From positions 248,501 through 312,500 of the forward strand of contig CM064666.1 in NCBI GenBank assembly GCA_032717465.1: a stretch of 64,000 bases of DNA, in the 5' to 3' direction. This document shows, piece after piece, positions 12,168 to 19,034 of this stretch (its first letter is position 1; every line of letters begins with the position of its first letter). The stretch comes from Coenobita brevimanus (Eukaryota; Arthropoda; Malacostraca; Decapoda; Coenobitidae). The position numbers and the translations under genes were made by a program. The notes under the pieces were generated by a model, which was not told the origin of the DNA, did not search any database, and was given only the letters and a program-made list of their open reading frames with translations.

Positions 12168-12977
12168 GTTTCGTCAGCATCATCATCAACAACATCAACA
12201 TCTTCTTCTTCTCCTCTTTCTCTTCCTTCATTATCATCATCATCATCATTATCATCATCACTCCACCACCACCACCACAACCAATGTCATCATCATCATC
12301 ATCATCACCTTCTTCTTCATCATCATCATCATCATCATCATCATCTTTTTTCCTTCATCATCATCATCATCATCATCATAACCTCTTTCCCCCACTCAAA
12401 AAAAATCATTTAAAAAAAAACATCAATAGGCGCCAAAAATGAAAATAAAAAAATAAAACGCAGAAGGAACGAGAATAAATCACTAAAAAGAAGACATTAC
12501 GTAGCTCCCTTACCCAAACCACTTCCTTGCACGTCCTCGCGTTCCATTTATAGAAGTCTGTCAGGTACTGGTAGATTCCTGTAACTTGCAGGAGTCGAAC
12601 CAGCCATAGAGGAAGTAGTTTGACGACCATGGATTTGAGGCCTTCTTCAGACACCTCATCCACGGCCCGGAAAAACCTGCAAGTAGATGGACGGATGGAT
12701 TTTGATGAATTTAACCCCTTAGCGCACGTGTTTGGGCTTTCTCATTAACGTCATCCTTCTCCTCCTCCTCCTCATCATCATCAGCAGCAGCAGCATCGTC
12801 GTCATCATCATCATCGTCATGGTCATCCTCCTCCTCCTCATCATCATCATCATCATTATCATCATCATCATCATCATCAGTCTAATTTTAATCACTTGTT
12901 ATGGCACTGCATGCAAGTCAGGGATGGCAACTACTACTACCACTACTACTGTCACCACCACCACCACCACCACCACC

Positions 12978-13008
<31 letters not shown>

Positions 13009-13395
13009 GTAGTAGTAGTAGTAGTAGTAATAATAACAATAACAATAACAATACTACTACTACTACTACTACTACTAATAATAATAATAATAATAATAAT
13101 ATGCCTTACCTAGCAATATTCTCAGCCTCGCGTGGAAATCTCTGCTTCAAGTCATACTCCCACACACCTCGTCCCCCAAACACTGGATACACTCGAGGTT
13201 CTTTCTCCTTCTCGGCAAATATCACTTCATCAAATATATCATCTGAAAAAGGAAAAAAATATATGGTAACTTTGATATGGTAGACACGTACATACATACA
13301 TACATACATACATACATACATACATAGGCCTACATACATACATACACAGATAAATAGATACTTGTTTATGTCTATCTACCTGTACACAAATGGAA

Positions 13396-13453
<58 letters not shown>

Positions 13454-14330
13454 AGGTAGGTGGGTAGGTAGGCGAAAAGATAGGAAGGTATACAGACAGA
13501 CTGACAGACATACACAGCTAGATAGATAGATAAATAGATAGTGTGTTTATCCATCTATCCATCCTCCTATCTATCTATCTATCTATCTAACTCACCCAGC
13601 GGCTCAAACTCCAGCTGACCCCTTGTGATCTGGTCAATTAAGGTTTTGGCAGTCGTTCCTTCCTTCGCCTTGCCGATGTAGTGAATGCCGACGTCAAACT
13701 CATAGCCCTTGTCTGTGAACGTGTGGCAGCTTCCCCCAGCCTGCAAAAATACTTACATGGTTCGTACACACACAGACACACATGCAGAAAGATAGACAGA
13801 TAGATAGATAGATTGATATTTGTCTATTTGTCTCGGTACACATAAACACACAACTCTACGGATCCAACACATACTATTTCACGTATAAAATCTACGGATC
13901 CAGCACATACAATTTCCCGCATCCCTGAGAGGCATAGATGTGTGTGTGAGAGAGAAACAGAGACAGAGCTGTGCCTATCTTTACCCGGTCATGCTGCTCC
14001 AAAACCAACACCTTCTTCTGCGCCTTCGCCAGGATAGCAGCCGCCGTCAGCCCTCCCAGGCCGCTCCCTATGACTATGGCGTCGAGGTGGGATGGGACTT
14101 TGTGCTGACTGAACCCTGGGGAAGACAGTAGTAGTAGTGGTAGTAGCAGTAGTAGTAGTAGTAGTAGTAGCAGTGGGAGTAGTAGTAGTAGTATCATATT
14201 ATCTTCATCATCAACACCACCACCATCATCATCCCAGCATCATCATCAATAATAATAATAATAATAATAATAAAGGAACAACATCATCATCATCACCATA
14301 GTAATAATAATAATAACAACAGTAATAACA

Positions 14331-14374
<44 letters not shown>

Positions 14375-14567
14375 TCCTCTCACCTTGCTTCAACACAGCA
14401 TCCCTCTGCTTCTGATCAATCACTTTTGGCTTCACGTCTGTACGCGCATCATCTTTAAATGGATTGATGGACGATTTGGCTGTGTGGTACTGGAACACCT
14501 TGAACACCACCACAGCCACCACCACAGCCACCACCACAGCCGCTACCACACCCATCCTGCCTTCTGT
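2520..14567 (-). CDS. Retinol saturase-like FAD oxidoreductase, left paralog, exons 1-12 of 13
   Basis: RetSat enzymes are ER flavoproteins that reduce the 13,14 double bond of all-trans-retinol; relatives act on carotenoids. Twelve exons with GT-AG borders join in frame into 562 codons plus one base, from ATG 14555 to exon 12 at 2520. Visible elements in order are an N-terminal hydrophobic Val/Ala anchor (residues about 3-20), the dinucleotide-binding motif VIGSGLGGL followed by [14 protein letters not shown] and VGIHYIG, and the conserved distal block YGDFGTP...GGSSEIAF. No stop or frameshift is seen. The last exon, with the C-terminal FAD-contact motif and ER signal present in the right paralog, was not found down to base 1. 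It is either further left or lost, so functionality is uncertain. A splice acceptor about 12 bases upstream of ATG implies an unseen 5'UTR exon. Substrate is inferred from family only. Confidence 0.9.
2720..3480. other. Left paralog intron 11, no gene
   Basis: Part of the intron between exons 12 and 11. It holds an A-run at about 3300-3323 and otherwise no recognised repeat or reading frame. Confidence 0.5.
3515..3675 (-). CDS. Left RetSat paralog, exon 11
   Basis: 161 nt, acceptor TTAG, donor GTGAGG. Encodes [12 protein letters not shown] and [15 protein letters not shown], strongly conserved with the right copy. A (GA)n run at 3680-3706 forms the pyrimidine tract of its acceptor on the sense strand. 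Confidence 0.93.
3952..4190 (+). repeat. Purine-rich minisatellite of about 30 bp
   Basis: About eight degenerate copies around 'aggatgaggtggaggg' in intron 10, right next to exon 10. The sequence resembles the purine-rich part of the RTE-like LINE tail and looks like a local expansion of such a copy. Confidence 0.75.
4203..4317 (-). CDS. Left RetSat paralog, exon 10
   Basis: 115 nt, acceptor CACAG, donor GTGTGT (non-optimal). Encodes [20 protein letters not shown] and ends WEMRFPG, matching the right copy. Confidence 0.92.
4330..4430. repeat. GTA/GCA trinucleotide microsatellite
   Basis: Interrupted tract of 'agtagtagtagcagtagtag' in intron 9, just upstream of exon 10's acceptor. Confidence 0.85.
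4504..5181 (+). mobile_element. Retroelement-associated conserved domain, C-terminal fragment
   Basis: An open frame, starting as QHCACGTAF before the ATG at 4551 and ending with TAG at 5182-5184, runs uninterrupted for about 225 codons. The order [43 protein letters not shown]...[25 protein letters not shown] matches, from memory, a domain repeatedly seen at the C-terminus of reverse-transcriptase-type mobile proteins in invertebrates. The Asp-rich ARVDV / FFDIRIF strands resemble a restriction-type nuclease fold, which is inference. It lies antisense inside intron 9 of the left RetSat gene. The upstream polymerase part is missing, so this is a 5'-truncated copy, yet the frame is intact. Confidence 0.6.
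5322..5377. repeat. Short inverted repeat
   Basis: Nine-base arms attggtgaa (5322-5330) and ttcaccaat (5369-5377) downstream of the fragment above. This could be a transcript hairpin of that element; the arms are too short for a firm call. Confidence 0.4.
5600..6088 (-). repeat. 24-bp minisatellite adjoining the exon 9 donor
   Basis: About 20 degenerate units around 'ggccagaaaaaagaaagaaa' (plus strand) fill the 5' part of intron 9 and begin only a few bases after the splice donor at 6091. On the sense strand this is a long polypyrimidine tract. Confidence 0.88.
6092..6285 (-). CDS. Left RetSat paralog, exon 9
   Basis: 194 nt. The acceptor is the TTCCAG of the last 30-bp repeat unit, so the exon's first bases (GGGTGTTC) are part of the tandem array. 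It encodes [18 protein letters not shown] and ends [12 protein letters not shown], with donor GTGAGG. Same length as exon 9 of the right gene. Confidence 0.93.
6278..6589 (-). repeat. 30-bp tandem array forming all of intron 8
   Basis: Ten units start at 6278, 6308, 6338, 6368, 6398 (23 bp only), 6421, 6451, 6481, 6511 and 6541, plus a partial unit at 6571. Each contains, on the sense strand, TTCCAG followed by (G/A)GGTGTTC, which is a copy of the true acceptor and exon start. Intron 8 (6286-6589, 304 bp) consists of nothing else: its donor GTGGGT is five bases from the first TTCCAG. Confidence 0.95.
6590..6692 (-). CDS. Left RetSat paralog, exon 8
   Basis: 103 nt, acceptor TTTCAG, donor GTGGGT. 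Encodes [20 protein letters not shown] and ends APLVISDAG, collinear with the right copy. Confidence 0.93.
7295..7640 (-). pseudogene. N-terminal fragment of a Harbinger-type nuclease
   Basis: On the minus strand [20 protein letters not shown] is followed by [25 protein letters not shown] (7375-7510) interrupts it, and it resumes as [19 protein letters not shown]. The acid-rich segment, the WVH...R motif and the EF..L..EL..D..KFF helix are the usual N-terminus of PIF/Harbinger transposases. The catalytic DDE part is absent. Confidence 0.6.
7375..7510 (+). repeat. SINE-2 copy, 5'-truncated, nested in the Harbinger remnant
   Basis: 'gttggtggagggttagtgcc' through 'ggccaccccttccgggattatgg' (as separate blocks) to a GTAGATAGTAGATAGA tail. 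It splits the Harbinger reading frame, so it inserted later. Confidence 0.85.
7778..9140 (+). repeat. GC-rich dispersed element, copy C
   Basis: One of three copies (others 19035-20520 minus and 61390-62640 plus). It starts gtgaaatatccgcc at the edge of the Harbinger terminal repeat. A minisatellite of about 18-20 bp (acggcctgtagccgcac) fills 8025-8540, followed by a conserved downstream module and an end near accaacacctggccggcacc. Local GC is far above the flanks. Function unknown; the reading frames are given in the next entry. Confidence 0.7.
7795..8763 (+). CDS. Hypothetical repetitive protein of GC-rich element copy C
   Basis: A 322-codon frame from ATG to TGA crosses the minisatellite, giving repeated TACSR/TACSH peptides, and ends [20 protein letters not shown]... 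This C-terminal block resembles translations of the other copies (B: SLVANIWSGPILSLEVHLLR; A: SVWSEPVVSVGVLSLQPSPQ). A second frame (7667-8026) ends [22 protein letters not shown], and the equivalents in A and B also end PQ-stop. Two overlapping frames look alike between copies, so high GC alone could explain openness, and which frame is real is undecided. No known domain, signal peptide or membrane span is recognised. Confidence 0.35.
   Translation: MATKGTTTPPGGDNGGVCRVRSQSVQYGRMSHMAARPYSTDSTWHRHLSPGVLPSGRAGPHQDWGGAENPASGSTAVTACSRTYQETACSRSNTATACSCTIQRRPVATHKKKWPVAAPSAAYPPCRTSDGLQPHLGKEQYAPSPSAVASGSMTPVTACSHTCSQEMACSSSSPTCRSSYRTPATVCSHAHGQVTASSHTPSMVPSGSRAPLTAGSRTDRKGTAYSRPPPVAQETLATACSRARERHPKSLSPRVTSRREGNPCSARPSCGRASCASIPPTQGSPRKENFSLVDWLSGPVLSPGVYALQPAPERKQTLTDSC
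9141..10077. other. Intron 7, left paralog: no recognised feature
   Basis: Nothing beyond short frames on either strand. The part from about 9700 is GT-rich and leads into the minisatellite that follows. Confidence 0.5.
10078..10345 (+). repeat. GT-rich minisatellite
   Basis: Irregular units around 'gtgtgtctagtgtgtatgtg' with alternating tccagt / tctagt / tttagt. It lies in intron 7 of the left RetSat gene. Confidence 0.88.
10540..10770 (-). repeat. RTE-like LINE 3'-end copy
   Basis: Well-preserved copy in reverse orientation. It runs from (TATC) repeats and gccagacgcc through ggtggccacaaacaaattgc to the pyrimidine-rich block. The purine-rich stretch 10430-10530 before it looks like a second degraded copy in the opposite direction. 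Confidence 0.85.
10885..11052. repeat. (GA)n and (CT)n microsatellites flanking a short spacer
   Basis: A (GA)n run at 10887-10945 and a (CT)n run at 11021-11050 lie just downstream of the exon 7 donor. They form a potential long hairpin in the transcript. Confidence 0.9.
11057..11154 (-). CDS. Left RetSat paralog, exon 7
   Basis: 98 nt, acceptor TTGCAG, donor GTAAGT. Encodes [19 protein letters not shown] and ends GGKVLVRAE. The GG(S/A)SEIA block is characteristic of the RetSat/CrtI-like fold. Confidence 0.94.
11345..11425 (+). repeat. Unclassified interspersed repeat ('aaggaacc' family), fragment
   Basis: Shares 'agaaggaacccaaggccaga' and 'ttgttccctccaagaaaa' with copies at 33170, 38860, 53795, 57570 and elsewhere. 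Confidence 0.75.
11490..11880 (+). repeat. Tandem array of about 82-bp units in intron 6
   Basis: Five units contain 'gcaagtcacgaagaagtgct' then gtggaaaggatgtagagccacag. The unit is the middle of an interspersed SINE-like repeat also seen at 5500, 14775, 16690, 48050 and 51600, so this is a local tandem expansion of one insertion. A (TC)n run at 11880-11920 separates it from exon 6. Confidence 0.88.
11932..12052 (-). CDS. Left RetSat paralog, exon 6
   Basis: 121 nt, acceptor TCTCAG, donor GTGGGG. Encodes [20 protein letters not shown] and ends LSHYCKG. The sequence LRDILCY.(Y/F)GDFGTP is shared with the right copy. Confidence 0.93.
12090..12385. repeat. (CAT)n microsatellite block
   Basis: Interrupted CAT/TCT trinucleotide tract in intron 5. 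The polyhistidine translation of one frame is not a protein. Confidence 0.95.
12514..12676 (-). CDS. Left RetSat paralog, exon 5
   Basis: 163 nt, acceptor TTGCAG, donor GTAAGG. Encodes [20 protein letters not shown] and ends [16 protein letters not shown], collinear with the right copy. Confidence 0.93.
12765..13105. repeat. Compound trinucleotide microsatellites in intron 4
   Basis: Consecutive CTC/CAT, ACC/ACT, AAT and AGT tracts up to a few bases from exon 4. A 183-codon frame across it encodes only runs of single residues. Confidence 0.95.
13110..13242 (-). CDS. Left RetSat paralog, exon 4
   Basis: 133 nt, acceptor TTTTTCAG, donor GTAAGG. Encodes [20 protein letters not shown] and ends [10 protein letters not shown]. 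Confidence 0.94.
13283..13590. repeat. TACA, CA, TAGG and TATC microsatellites in intron 3
   Basis: A (TACA)n run at about 13289-13345, a (CA)n run of about 26 units at 13398-13450, then (GATA)/(TATC) tracts abutting the exon 3 donor. Confidence 0.95.
13596..13740 (-). CDS. Left RetSat paralog, exon 3
   Basis: 145 nt, acceptor TTTGCAG, donor GTGAGT. Encodes [20 protein letters not shown] then YIG, the FAD-proximal segment conserved in RetSat. Confidence 0.95.
13985..14115 (-). CDS. Left RetSat paralog, exon 2 (FAD-binding motif)
   Basis: 131 nt, acceptor CCCCAG, donor GTAAAG. Encodes [20 protein letters not shown] then [18 protein letters not shown] is the phosphate-binding loop and the Glu after VLVL binds the ribose in this fold. 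Confidence 0.96.
14126..14375. repeat. AGT, CAT and AAT microsatellites in intron 1
   Basis: Intron 1 (14116-14383, 268 bp) is almost wholly trinucleotide repeat: agt at 14130-14195, cat at 14205-14300 and aat up to 14375. Confidence 0.95.
14384..14555 (-). CDS. Left RetSat paralog, exon 1 (coding part)
   Basis: ATG at 14553-14555, chosen because the aligned right copy also has ATG here. Donor GTGAGA. Encodes a 17-residue Val/Ala stretch followed by [18 protein letters not shown], then [16 protein letters not shown]. The hydrophobic segment is a likely ER signal anchor. Confidence 0.93.
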
Positions 14568-14722
14568 CTGTGGGTGAGAAGCATGTTAAGACCACAGCAA
14601 CACTACGTCCACCACAGCCACTACCACAGCCACCACCACAGCCACCATCACAGCCACTACCACTGCCACCACCACAGCCACCACCACTGCCACCACCACA
14701 GCCACCACCACACCACCTCCAC
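14500..14722. repeat. CACCACAGC-type minisatellite across and upstream of exon 1
   Basis: The codons for the Val/Ala anchor form a repeat of ccaccaccacagccaccacc. An almost identical array lies just 5' of the exon at 14610-14715, outside the coding region. Slippage may change anchor length. Confidence 0.85.
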
Positions 14723-14774
14723 ACAAACTATACTCTTTTCACTCCAACCTGGCCAGGATTTTCGTCCAACTGCA

Positions 14775-14870
14775 GCACATCCCACGTAGCTCAGTGGCAG
14801 AAAAGACAATGCTACGGCTCTATATCCTTTCCAGAGCACTTCTTCATGACTAGCAATGCATTCTAGTATT
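14775..14870 (-). repeat. SINE-like repeat with tRNA-like A box
   Basis: Contains tagctcagtggcagaaaag followed by 'gctctatatcctttccagag', the reverse of the unit arrayed at 11490-11880. The tagctcagtggc block fits a tRNA A box, suggesting a tRNA-derived head. Confidence 0.6.
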
Positions 14871-14997
14871 ACCTTATTATCGCACTCGGCAGTCAAGGCG
14901 GAGAGAGAGCAGTTTTAGGCCAAGTTGCAGTGAAAGGAGTATAACAGGTCTGGCCTCGACACGGCTGCTGGCACACCCCTCACTCCTCAACTGCATC

Positions 14998-15000
<3 letters not shown>

Positions 15001-15080
<80 letters not shown>
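15001..15080 (+). repeat. (GT)n microsatellite, about 40 units
   Basis: Uninterrupted dinucleotide tract, one of the longest in the window. Confidence 0.98.
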
Positions 15081-15084
<4 letters not shown>

Positions 15085-15540
15085 AGAAAAACAGACAGAT
15101 GGCTAGACACACAGACATATTCATAGACATACAGATGTGGATACCACTGGATAGATACATAGAGGTAGATGTATAGATAGATTGATAGATAAAATACTTT
15201 GGTGTGGTAGTGGAGGAATGCCTTCGTGTGGTGGCACTGATACAAACCGGCAGTCCCTCAACTCCCTCCCTATCCCCCAAAAGGATGATGGTGGACTGCG
15301 GGAGACGGGCAGCCTGGGGTCGCAACACCAACTAGAAATCACACAGAGCGCATACCACCGCCAATGCCCCATCGGGATCCGCCGCAAAATATATCAATTT
15401 TTTCTTGTCCCGTGGCCCAGCCTTCCACAAAATTTACTTGAAATCCATTGAGAACTTTTGGAGATATCGTGTGGACAAACAGACAGACAGACAAACATAG
15501 GTGATTATAACTTCCTTCAACTTCGTTGGCGGAGGTAACT
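15081..15540. other. Intergenic stretch, nothing recognised
   Basis: Short GATA tracts at 15145-15190, otherwise no recognisable gene or repeat. Confidence 0.45.
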
Positions 15541-15870
15541 GCTGCTGCTGCTACTATTACTACTACTACTACTACCCCCACCACCACCACCACCACCATT
15601 ACTGCTACTACTACTACTACTACCACCATCAACTCTACTCCTACTACTACTAGTACCACCACAACCATCACCACCACCATTACTACTACTACTATCACCA
15701 TCGCCACTGCTGTTGCCACCATCACCACCACCATCACCACTACTACTACTACCACCCTCACCACCACCACCACTACTACTGTGTATGTGGTGTTATGTGT
15801 TCTTAGTGGCGAAATTATAATTCATCTCGAGCAGTCTTTCCAAATTGCAATAATTATCTATATACAGCTG

Positions 15871-15907
<37 letters not shown>
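15540..15907. repeat. ACT/ACC trinucleotide block and (TC)n run
   Basis: Compound microsatellite at 15540-15780, then a (TC)n run at 15874-15906. Confidence 0.95.
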
Positions 15908-15949
15908 GATAAACAAGTGTTCGTTCGTAAGTTATTTCAACAAGTGTGC

Positions 15950-16628
15950 GTATATCACCACGCCAGTATACACACATGTGTATCGCCTCGCCAGTATACT
16001 CACATGTGTATCACCTCGCCAGTATACTCACATGTGTATCACCACGCCAGTATACTCACATGTGTATCACCTCGCCAGTATACCCACATGTGTATCACCT
16101 CGCCAGTATACCCACATGTGTATCACCTCGCCAGTATACCCACATGTGTATCACCACGCCAGTATACCCACATGTGTATCACCACGCCAGTATACCCACA
16201 TGTGTATCACCTCGCCAGTATACTCACATGTGTATCACCACGCCAGTATACTCACATGTGTATCACCACGCCAGTATACCCACATGTGTATCACCACGCC
16301 AGTATACCCACATGTGTATCACCTCGCCAGTATACCCACATGTGTATCACCTCGCCAGTATACCCACATGTGTATCACCTCGCCAGTATACTCACATGTG
16401 TATCACCACGCCAGTATACCCACATGTGTATCACCACGCCAGTATACCCACATGTGTATCACCACGCCAGTATACTCACATGTGTATCACCACGCCAGTA
16501 TACCCACATGTGTATCACTACGCCAGTATACGCACATGTGTATCACCTCGCCAGTATACCCACATGTGTATCACCACGCCAGTATACCCACATGTGTATC
16601 ACCACGCTAGTATACGCACATGTGTATA
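15950..16628 (+). repeat. 28-bp satellite array, about 24 units
   Basis: Nearly identical units built on 'cgccagtatacccacatgtg' plus tatcacct/ca. Variation is almost confined to two alternative positions (acctcg/accacg and tactc/taccc). All three plus-strand frames stay open for over 200 codons because 28 is not a multiple of three and no unit contains a stop. Confidence 0.97.
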
Positions 16629-16689
16629 CTTATATCTGACAGATAACCAGAAGTATGCACACATCATTTTTCCTGTAAACTATTTTGCT

Positions 16690-16985
16690 ATACTCCTTTT
16701 ACCCTAACTTGGCCTAAAATTGCCACCTTCCCATCTTGAATGCTAAGTTGTGGCAATGAATTAACACGTAAACATGTTGCTAATCACGAAGAAGTGCTGT
16801 GGGAGGGAGGCAGAGACGAGGCAACTTTTTCTGTCACATCGCCCTCTCCTCTGTCATTTGGCTGTCTTATCTCCAATTCACAGCCATCTTTCATAGCTCT
16901 CCACTCCTCTCCATTTCATCCTTGGTCTCCCCCTCCTCCTCCTCTCCCCCTCCACCTCACCCACATACACTCTTCTAGTACTGTC
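16690..16985 (+). repeat. SINE-like fragment followed by reversed LINE 3'-end copy
   Basis: 16690-16830 carries the 'atcacgaagaagtgctgtgg' block. 16838-16985 is a diverged reverse-orientation RTE-like tail copy (cctcacccacatacactctt), followed by a short (ATC)n run to 17040. Confidence 0.65.
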
Positions 16986-17059
16986 TTCTGTCACCGGGTT
17001 TCATGAAATAAGTTGCATCATCATCATCATCATCATCATCTACTGTGGACTTAACATCC

Positions 17060-17215
17060 ATCTCACCCACCGCCAGAAGGCAGGATAGGTCTGATAGTGG
17101 CTGTGGTGGTGGCTGTGGTGGTGCTCAGGTTGTTCGAGTACTTTAGAGCCAAGTCTTCCATCAGTCCATTTAAAGATTGTGTTTGCAAATCTGGTCCAAG
17201 CTGGGATAAAAACAG
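17060..17215 (+). pseudogene. Relic first exon of a third RetSat paralog
   Basis: Plus-strand sequence reads [19 protein letters not shown] then RAKSSISPFKD, clearly matching exon 1 of both RetSat genes, including the upstream acceptor-like ccgccag and aaggcagg. The start codon position (17085-17087) is ATA instead of ATG, and similarity decays after FKD, so the donor end is lost. No further exon of this copy was found. Because the upstream intron border is included, it is a genomic duplicate, not a retrocopy. It has the same orientation as the right gene. Confidence 0.82.
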
Positions 17216-17710
17216 TACAGTAAGCGTTTGTGATGGCATGATGTGTTTGTCTGTGTTCTGTTTTAGGTGCTGTAGTTGCCCTTTTCCCCATTGCCTCAGG
17301 GGGGCGTGGGCTGGTGGTGCTAAGGTGACGCTGTTGGTTGTCTTGCTGGAGGGATGGATCTCTCACCGACACGGCTCTCCTTTGGCTCTTGAAGTGTGGC
17401 TTATGTCTGTACCAGAGTGATTTGTTGTTCTCAGACATTTGCTTCAGTCTGTTCTAGCCCTCCATCACTCTCCTCTCAGCAGTGATGGCTTCTCCACCTC
17501 TTCACAAAGTCATATATTGGGTCCCTCACTCCATCTTGCGTAAAACCCCGTTCGATGTGGCACTGACGGACCTTTTCTTGGGTGCTGTTGGTTTTCCTGA
17601 GACCTGGCTTTGTCCCGACTGCAGTTTCTCTGTGCATTGTCAGGACGTATCTGATGGTATATTGGAATTTGTCAATTTTTCTTTCTTTTTCGGATGGGTC
17701 TGCACTGAGT
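17216..17710 (-). other. Unassigned, possibly coding relic
   Basis: The minus strand carries a frame (from 17778) with KIDKFQYTIRYVLTMHRETA and GVRDPIYDFVKRWRSHHC before a stop at 17476-17478. It looks protein-like but matches no family I recognise. Possibly a degraded mobile element protein joined to the relic exon. Confidence 0.3.
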
Positions 17711-17895
17711 GACAAGCCAAATGGTTTCCTGTAAGACAGGAAACCATTTACAATGATGGGTGGTAACCATATAACCAACCCATACGTGTTCCCTACGTGC
17801 CAGCAAGTGAGTTGGCGGAGGGTTAGTGCCCCTTCACATAAAACAATTAACTCGGAGACAAATGGCCACCCCTTACGGGATTATGGCATCTTTCT
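17700..17895 (+). repeat. SINE-2 copy
   Basis: Runs from 'gagtgacaagccaaatggtt' through aaccatataaccaacccata to 'ggccaccccttacgggatta'. This is the common SINE family described at 51745-52125. Confidence 0.88.
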
Positions 17896-18867
17896 GCATA
17901 TACGAGCTGACTCTCCTACAAGTCGTGTTATGGTCCCTCCTCCTCTGACACGCAATGACTAGCTGTTATTCAGACTACGGTTCGCTACATCGCCTTAGCG
18001 ACCTGTAAATCCTCTCCGCTCATGTCACGTCCCGGATGCCTTCCCATGCTGGCATTCGTGGGTAAGGGATCGTTGACCAGGCAACATAGCTGGCTCCTTC
18101 CTCGTGTCGTTTCACTCACCTGGACCCAGAACCCTGTTTTCACCATGCCGGCCACTCTATTTGCGAGTCACACTTGTTGCTACACCTGGTTGTGATCCAT
18201 CTGGACCTCTTCCATGTTGATGCAGCTCATCCACGCCACCACCTGGATGTTTTCTTTGCCTACCTTCGCATTTAATTACACAGGTTTAATAGCTGTGTAT
18301 ATCGGCTGGGTATGGTGCTGACCTCCTTGGTGTCCTCGCACGATGGGATGGATTAATGCCTCTTACAGTAACTGGGAACAACACCCATACCATAAGTTGT
18401 GCATATTTGTTAAATAATAATGGGGAAAAAGATATAGGAACAGTTAGTTGCTTTTTATTCAGGGGATAGAAGAAAAAAAATCGAGTTTGTGTCTAAACGA
18501 AGGCGAGGTGAAACCTTGCCTTACCAAAACTAAAGAAAAAGAAGAGTAGGAGGATGTAGAGAGACACTAAGAAATTGTTTTCAAACGATCATGATGAAGG
18601 GAAAGTAAAGGAATGGAACACATCTATTACTAAGATGAAAGAGAAAAAATCACTACCAACGGCAGGACACCTAAGACAAACACCTTGTTATGTAGTGTAT
18701 TCTGGGTTCAACTTCTTGAACTCAGATACGGGCATGGACTTGGGTTCTTTTGTTAAGGACCGGGCTAGGGCATGCAAACAAGGGATAGGGCTCACACACA
18801 AGCTAACCAGTCTTACACGTATATTACCTTACAAATACATTCAGTGGACTTACACAACACAGTACAT
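17896..18867. other. Intergenic, nothing recognised
   Basis: No gene or known repeat. Average composition up to 18300, AT-rich after that. Confidence 0.4.
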
Positions 18868-19030
18868 GAGACAACACTATATATGGGGCACGGGTATGGT
18901 TTATATCACAACACTATGTATGGGGCACAAGTATTCCACAGAGCGTATAACATTATAGATGGGGCACAAGTATTACACAGAGTTTATAACACTATGGACA
19001 GGGCACAAGTAGTGTACAGAGACTACTACA
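18868..19030 (+). repeat. Imperfect tandem repeat of about 40 bp
   Basis: Four units sharing tggggcacaagtattacaca followed by gagtttataacactatg. Confidence 0.75.
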
Positions 19031-19034
19031 CTGT

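Noticed and set aside
12732..13283. 183-codon frame with poly-Asn, poly-Ser and poly-Thr runs
   Set aside because: Pure trinucleotide microsatellite in intron 4 of the left gene; it overlaps exon 4 on the other strand.
14455..14724. Gly-rich minus frame (GGGCGG...)
   Set aside because: Out-of-frame reading of exon 1 and the CACCACAGC array.
15950..16628. CRISPR-like direct repeats
   Set aside because: Units are contiguous with no variable spacers, and the DNA is eukaryotic.
15917..16707. Three long overlapping frames of 210-253 codons
   Set aside because: They are register-shifted readings of the stop-free 28-bp satellite, not genes.
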